From Myxococcota bacterium (GTDB lineage Bacteria > Myxococcota_C > UBA6777): DNA of 8,125 bases. Positions 6,283-8,125 of the stretch are shown piece by piece. The stretch lies in contig CAUJFU010000052.1 in assembly GCA_963169055.1 (NCBI GenBank), positions 1 to 8,125 of the forward strand, read 5' to 3'. A program made the position numbers and the translations under genes. Each line of letters opens with the position of its first letter. Position 1 is the first letter of the stretch. The notes under the pieces are model-generated. The model searched no databases. It was given only the letters and a program-made list of their open reading frames with translations, and was not told the DNA's origin.

Positions 6283-8125
6283 TCAAGGCACACCAAGCAC
6301 ACGCACACAATGATTTTCCGCTTCAACCGTCAAGAGCCGTCGCGTCGATGCCTGCCAAGACAAGCCCGCAGGATGCGCAAACAATGCTTGATGCAACGGC
6401 CCATCCAAAAAGCTACGCCCCCAACGCGCAGAACCTGCGACAATCTCCGATTGCTTCTTGCCGACACGCCAACGTGTGATCTGATGGCTCCCAAACAGCG
6501 AGATGTACAACCATCCATCCCCCCACGCCAAACCAAAAGGCCGACTCCCCGAAGCAAAGCGCAACACGGTCTGAACACGTCCATCCGAATCAATTTGCCG
6601 CAGCGCATCCCCCAGCATATCCGTCACAAACAGACGCCCCGCCTGATCTCCTACGATCCGCACAGGCCCGAAAAATCCGGCTTCCATGCGCCCTCCGTCT
6701 TGAACCACAGCCCGCCCCGATCCCGCCCACGTCTCCACTCTCCCATCCGTCCGTAATCTTTGGATACGATGCGCCCCTGCATCCGCGATATACACCATCC
6801 CATCCGATGAACGCCACAAGCCTTGTGGTTGCACAAACACCGCATCATCCGCCCTTACACCCGCCGCCCCGTGTTGCGCCCCCACATCTGCCGCTCCTCG
6901 TCCGCCTCCTGACACCGTCGTCACGCGCCCAAGCGCAGATACCCGTCGGATCCGCTTGTTTCCTGTATCAGAGACATACACTCCGCCCGCCCCATCCGAG
7001 ACCACAGCGGTCGGCCCATCAAAACGCGCCCTATCTCCCACATCATCGAGAAATCCTCGCATCCCTCCCACCCAACGGCTCACCCCACCGCCTCGATCAA
7101 TCCGACGGATACGATGCCCTTCCATCTCCACCACAAGAACGCTTCCATCCTCTTGTTGCAAAAGATCCATCGGCATCGCAAACCTTGCCCGCCAACGTCG
7201 CCCCCCCTGATACCCCGCCAACGTCGGCATTCCCGCCAACGTCCACACACAACCGCGATCTCCGCCCTCCCGAGGAATCGCAGACCATGCTCCCCGATAG
7301 GCAACACAATCGGGCTCTTTGAACAAGCCTGCTGACGTGCTTAGTGCAGGAGCGAGCCTCGGCTCGCTCGGTCGCGTTGGCGTTCGGGCTGAAGACGCAG
7401 GGCGCGTGCTTGGATCAGAAAAAGTCTGCGTAAGATCAGAGAGGGAATGCCCACCATGTCTGTAGTGCCTGTCTCTCCCAGAAAAAGTCTCGGGGCGCTG
7501 TGTGTTGTAAAGGTACGCCGTAAAATCATTGCGTCGAAACACCTCTTGCGCAAAGAGGCCACGCCCCAGCTTTTTGAGATACAAACGATCGATCACCGCC
7601 CATTGATACGGGCGGATCGGCTCTTGCGTTTTTTCTCGCGTGATCAGCCCCCCCCAGTCGTGCATTAGCTGATCGCTATAAAAGGCCAATGTTCCGACCT
7701 CGACACTTGCGATCCGATCTGTCTTCTTCCCAACCGTCCGAAGATACGACACGATATCGCGATACACTTCTTGCCGCGCCCCCAGCCAATAATGCGTTGG
7801 ATACGCCTGTATCGACGATATCGTTTGCATCCCGTACCATGCCCCCCCCACAACAAACACGCCTGCTAAGCTCCAACGCAACCAAAAGACCCGAGAGACC
7901 GCTTCCCACAACGCAAAGCCACCACACCAAACGCACAACACAAACACCACCACCGCAGGGTAAAGGTGCCACGCATGGCTTGTGAACGGTCGCAAGTACA
8001 GATACGCAAGCAGATGCAGCCCCCCATACAAGGGCAAGATCCACAACGAACGCGACCGACGCCCCATCCACACGATCCCCCACACACAGCCCCCCCACAT
8101 CACCGCGATCACCTCATACGAGACC
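6283..8125 (-). CDS. GT-C (GT39/ArnT-like) membrane glycosyltransferase C-terminal part fused to an NHL-repeat beta-propeller (5' end off the window)
   Basis: The reading frame runs off the right edge without a stop, so the N-terminus is missing. Residues are counted from the GTG at 8112, which is probably internal. Hydrophobic helices lie at about 1-17, 22-40, 50-69 and 79-98, with 'SHAWHLYPAVVV', which resembles the last membrane helices of lipid-linked-sugar transferases (GT-C fold, GT39/ArnT/PMT-like). Next, 'EVYRDIVSYLRTVG' and 'VEVGTLAFYSDQLMHDWGGLIT' (about 115-158) match the periplasmic domain of such enzymes; the catalytic Asp loop expected near the N-terminus is not in view. A Pro/Ser/Arg-rich linker spans about 207-262. 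From about 288 to the end are five or six NHL repeats, e.g. GPTAVVSDGAGGVYVSDTGN, 'GMVYIADAGAHRIQRL', 'GRLFVTDMLGDALRQI' and 'WLYISLFGSHQITRW'. The fusion is unbroken. It is the first of the minus-strand series, 109 bp before the PPIase gene. Confidence 0.87.
   Translation of the reverse strand, partial: VSYEVIAVMWGGCVWGIVWMGRRSRSLWILPLYGGLHLLAYLYLRPFTSHAWHLYPAVVVFVLCVWCGGFALWEAVSRVFWLRWSLAGVFVVGGAWYGMQTISSIQAYPTHYWLGARQEVYRDIVSYLRTVGKKTDRIASVEVGTLAFYSDQLMHDWGGLITREKTQEPIRPYQWAVIDRLYLKKLGRGLFAQEVFRRNDFTAYLYNTQRPETFSGRDRHYRHGGHSLSDLTQTFSDPSTRPASSARTPTRPSEPRLAPALSTSAGLFKEPDCVAYRGAWSAIPREGGDRGCVWTLAGMPTLAGYQGGRRWRARFAMPMDLLQQEDGSVLVVEMEGHRIRRIDRGGGVSRWVGGMRGFLDDVGDRARFDGPTAVVSDGAGGVYVSDTGNKRIRRVSALGRVTTVSGGGRGAADVGAQHGAAGVRADDAVFVQPQGLWRSSDGMVYIADAGAHRIQRLRTDGRVETWAGSGRAVVQDGGRMEAGFFGPVRIVGDQAGRLFVTDMLGDALRQIDSDGRVQTVLRFASGSRPFGLAWGDGWLYISLFGSHQITRWRVGKKQSEIVAGSARWGRSFLDGPLHQALFAHPAGLSWQASTRRLLTVEAENHCVRVLGVP
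7350..7369. repeat. Perfect inverted repeat inside the linker of the glycosyltransferase-NHL gene
   Basis: Arms GAGCGAGCC (7350-7358) and GGCTCGCTC (7361-7369) are exact reverse complements around a 2-base centre, giving a potential hairpin. It sits in the low-complexity linker, encoding PSEPRLAP, and could be a remnant of a dispersed palindromic element; this is inference. Confidence 0.6.

Noticed and set aside
5968-6756. Open frame of 262 codons on the + strand spanning the PPIase start and the NHL region.
   Set aside because: The translation looks like antisense of repeats and is basic low-complexity. It would overlap two strong coding regions.

Overview
The window looks like chromosomal DNA from a Gram-negative bacterium with a complex envelope, of the Myxococcota/Bradymonadota ('deltaproteobacterial') type. 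The clearest hint is the protein encoded at 2381-4363. It has a signal peptide, a compact Cys-rich knob of the C-x3-C-x5-C-x5-C-x4-C kind, a long Pro/Glu/Ser/Thr linker and then an FG-GAP beta-propeller, an architecture common in that group. A SurA-like parvulin with a cleavable signal peptide also implies a periplasm. Base composition looks only moderately GC-rich by eye, so a classic Myxococcus-like genome is unlikely. This assignment is inference; no rRNA or other marker gene is present.

Layout: one gene on the + strand at the left (185-1378) encodes an atypical extended short-chain dehydrogenase/epimerase-like protein with a repetitive N-terminal extension. It converges, across only 33 bp, on a series of four minus-strand genes. 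In transcription order (right to left) these are: (1) the 3' part of a large integral-membrane GT-C-type glycosyltransferase-like gene that continues into a C-terminal NHL-repeat beta-propeller (6283-8125, 5' end outside the window); (2) an exported parvulin-type peptidyl-prolyl isomerase with a SurA-like N domain (4416-6173); (3) an exported, probably lipidated FG-GAP/VCBS beta-propeller protein (2381-4363); (4) a DUF1295/steroid-5-alpha-reductase-like membrane protein (1412-2272). Gaps between the minus-strand genes are 109, 52 and 108 bp, so co-transcription is plausible but is not proven by overlaps. Each of the three complete minus-strand genes has an in-frame TTG slightly upstream of a better ATG, and in each case a purine-rich ribosome-binding site favours the ATG.

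Together the minus-strand genes encode envelope proteins: a sugar-transfer membrane enzyme with a likely periplasmic propeller, a periplasmic folding factor, a surface or periplasmic propeller protein, and a membrane reductase-like protein. A working idea is that the isomerase helps fold the neighbouring secreted proteins; this rests on position only. I saw no tRNA, rRNA, CRISPR array, insertion sequence or phage gene. No gap without a gene exceeds 300 bp. The leader at 1-184 holds no convincing promoter. The most unusual items are the glycosyltransferase-NHL fusion, its poly-G tracts, the SDR lacking the Tyr-x3-Lys active site, and the excess of GATC sites.
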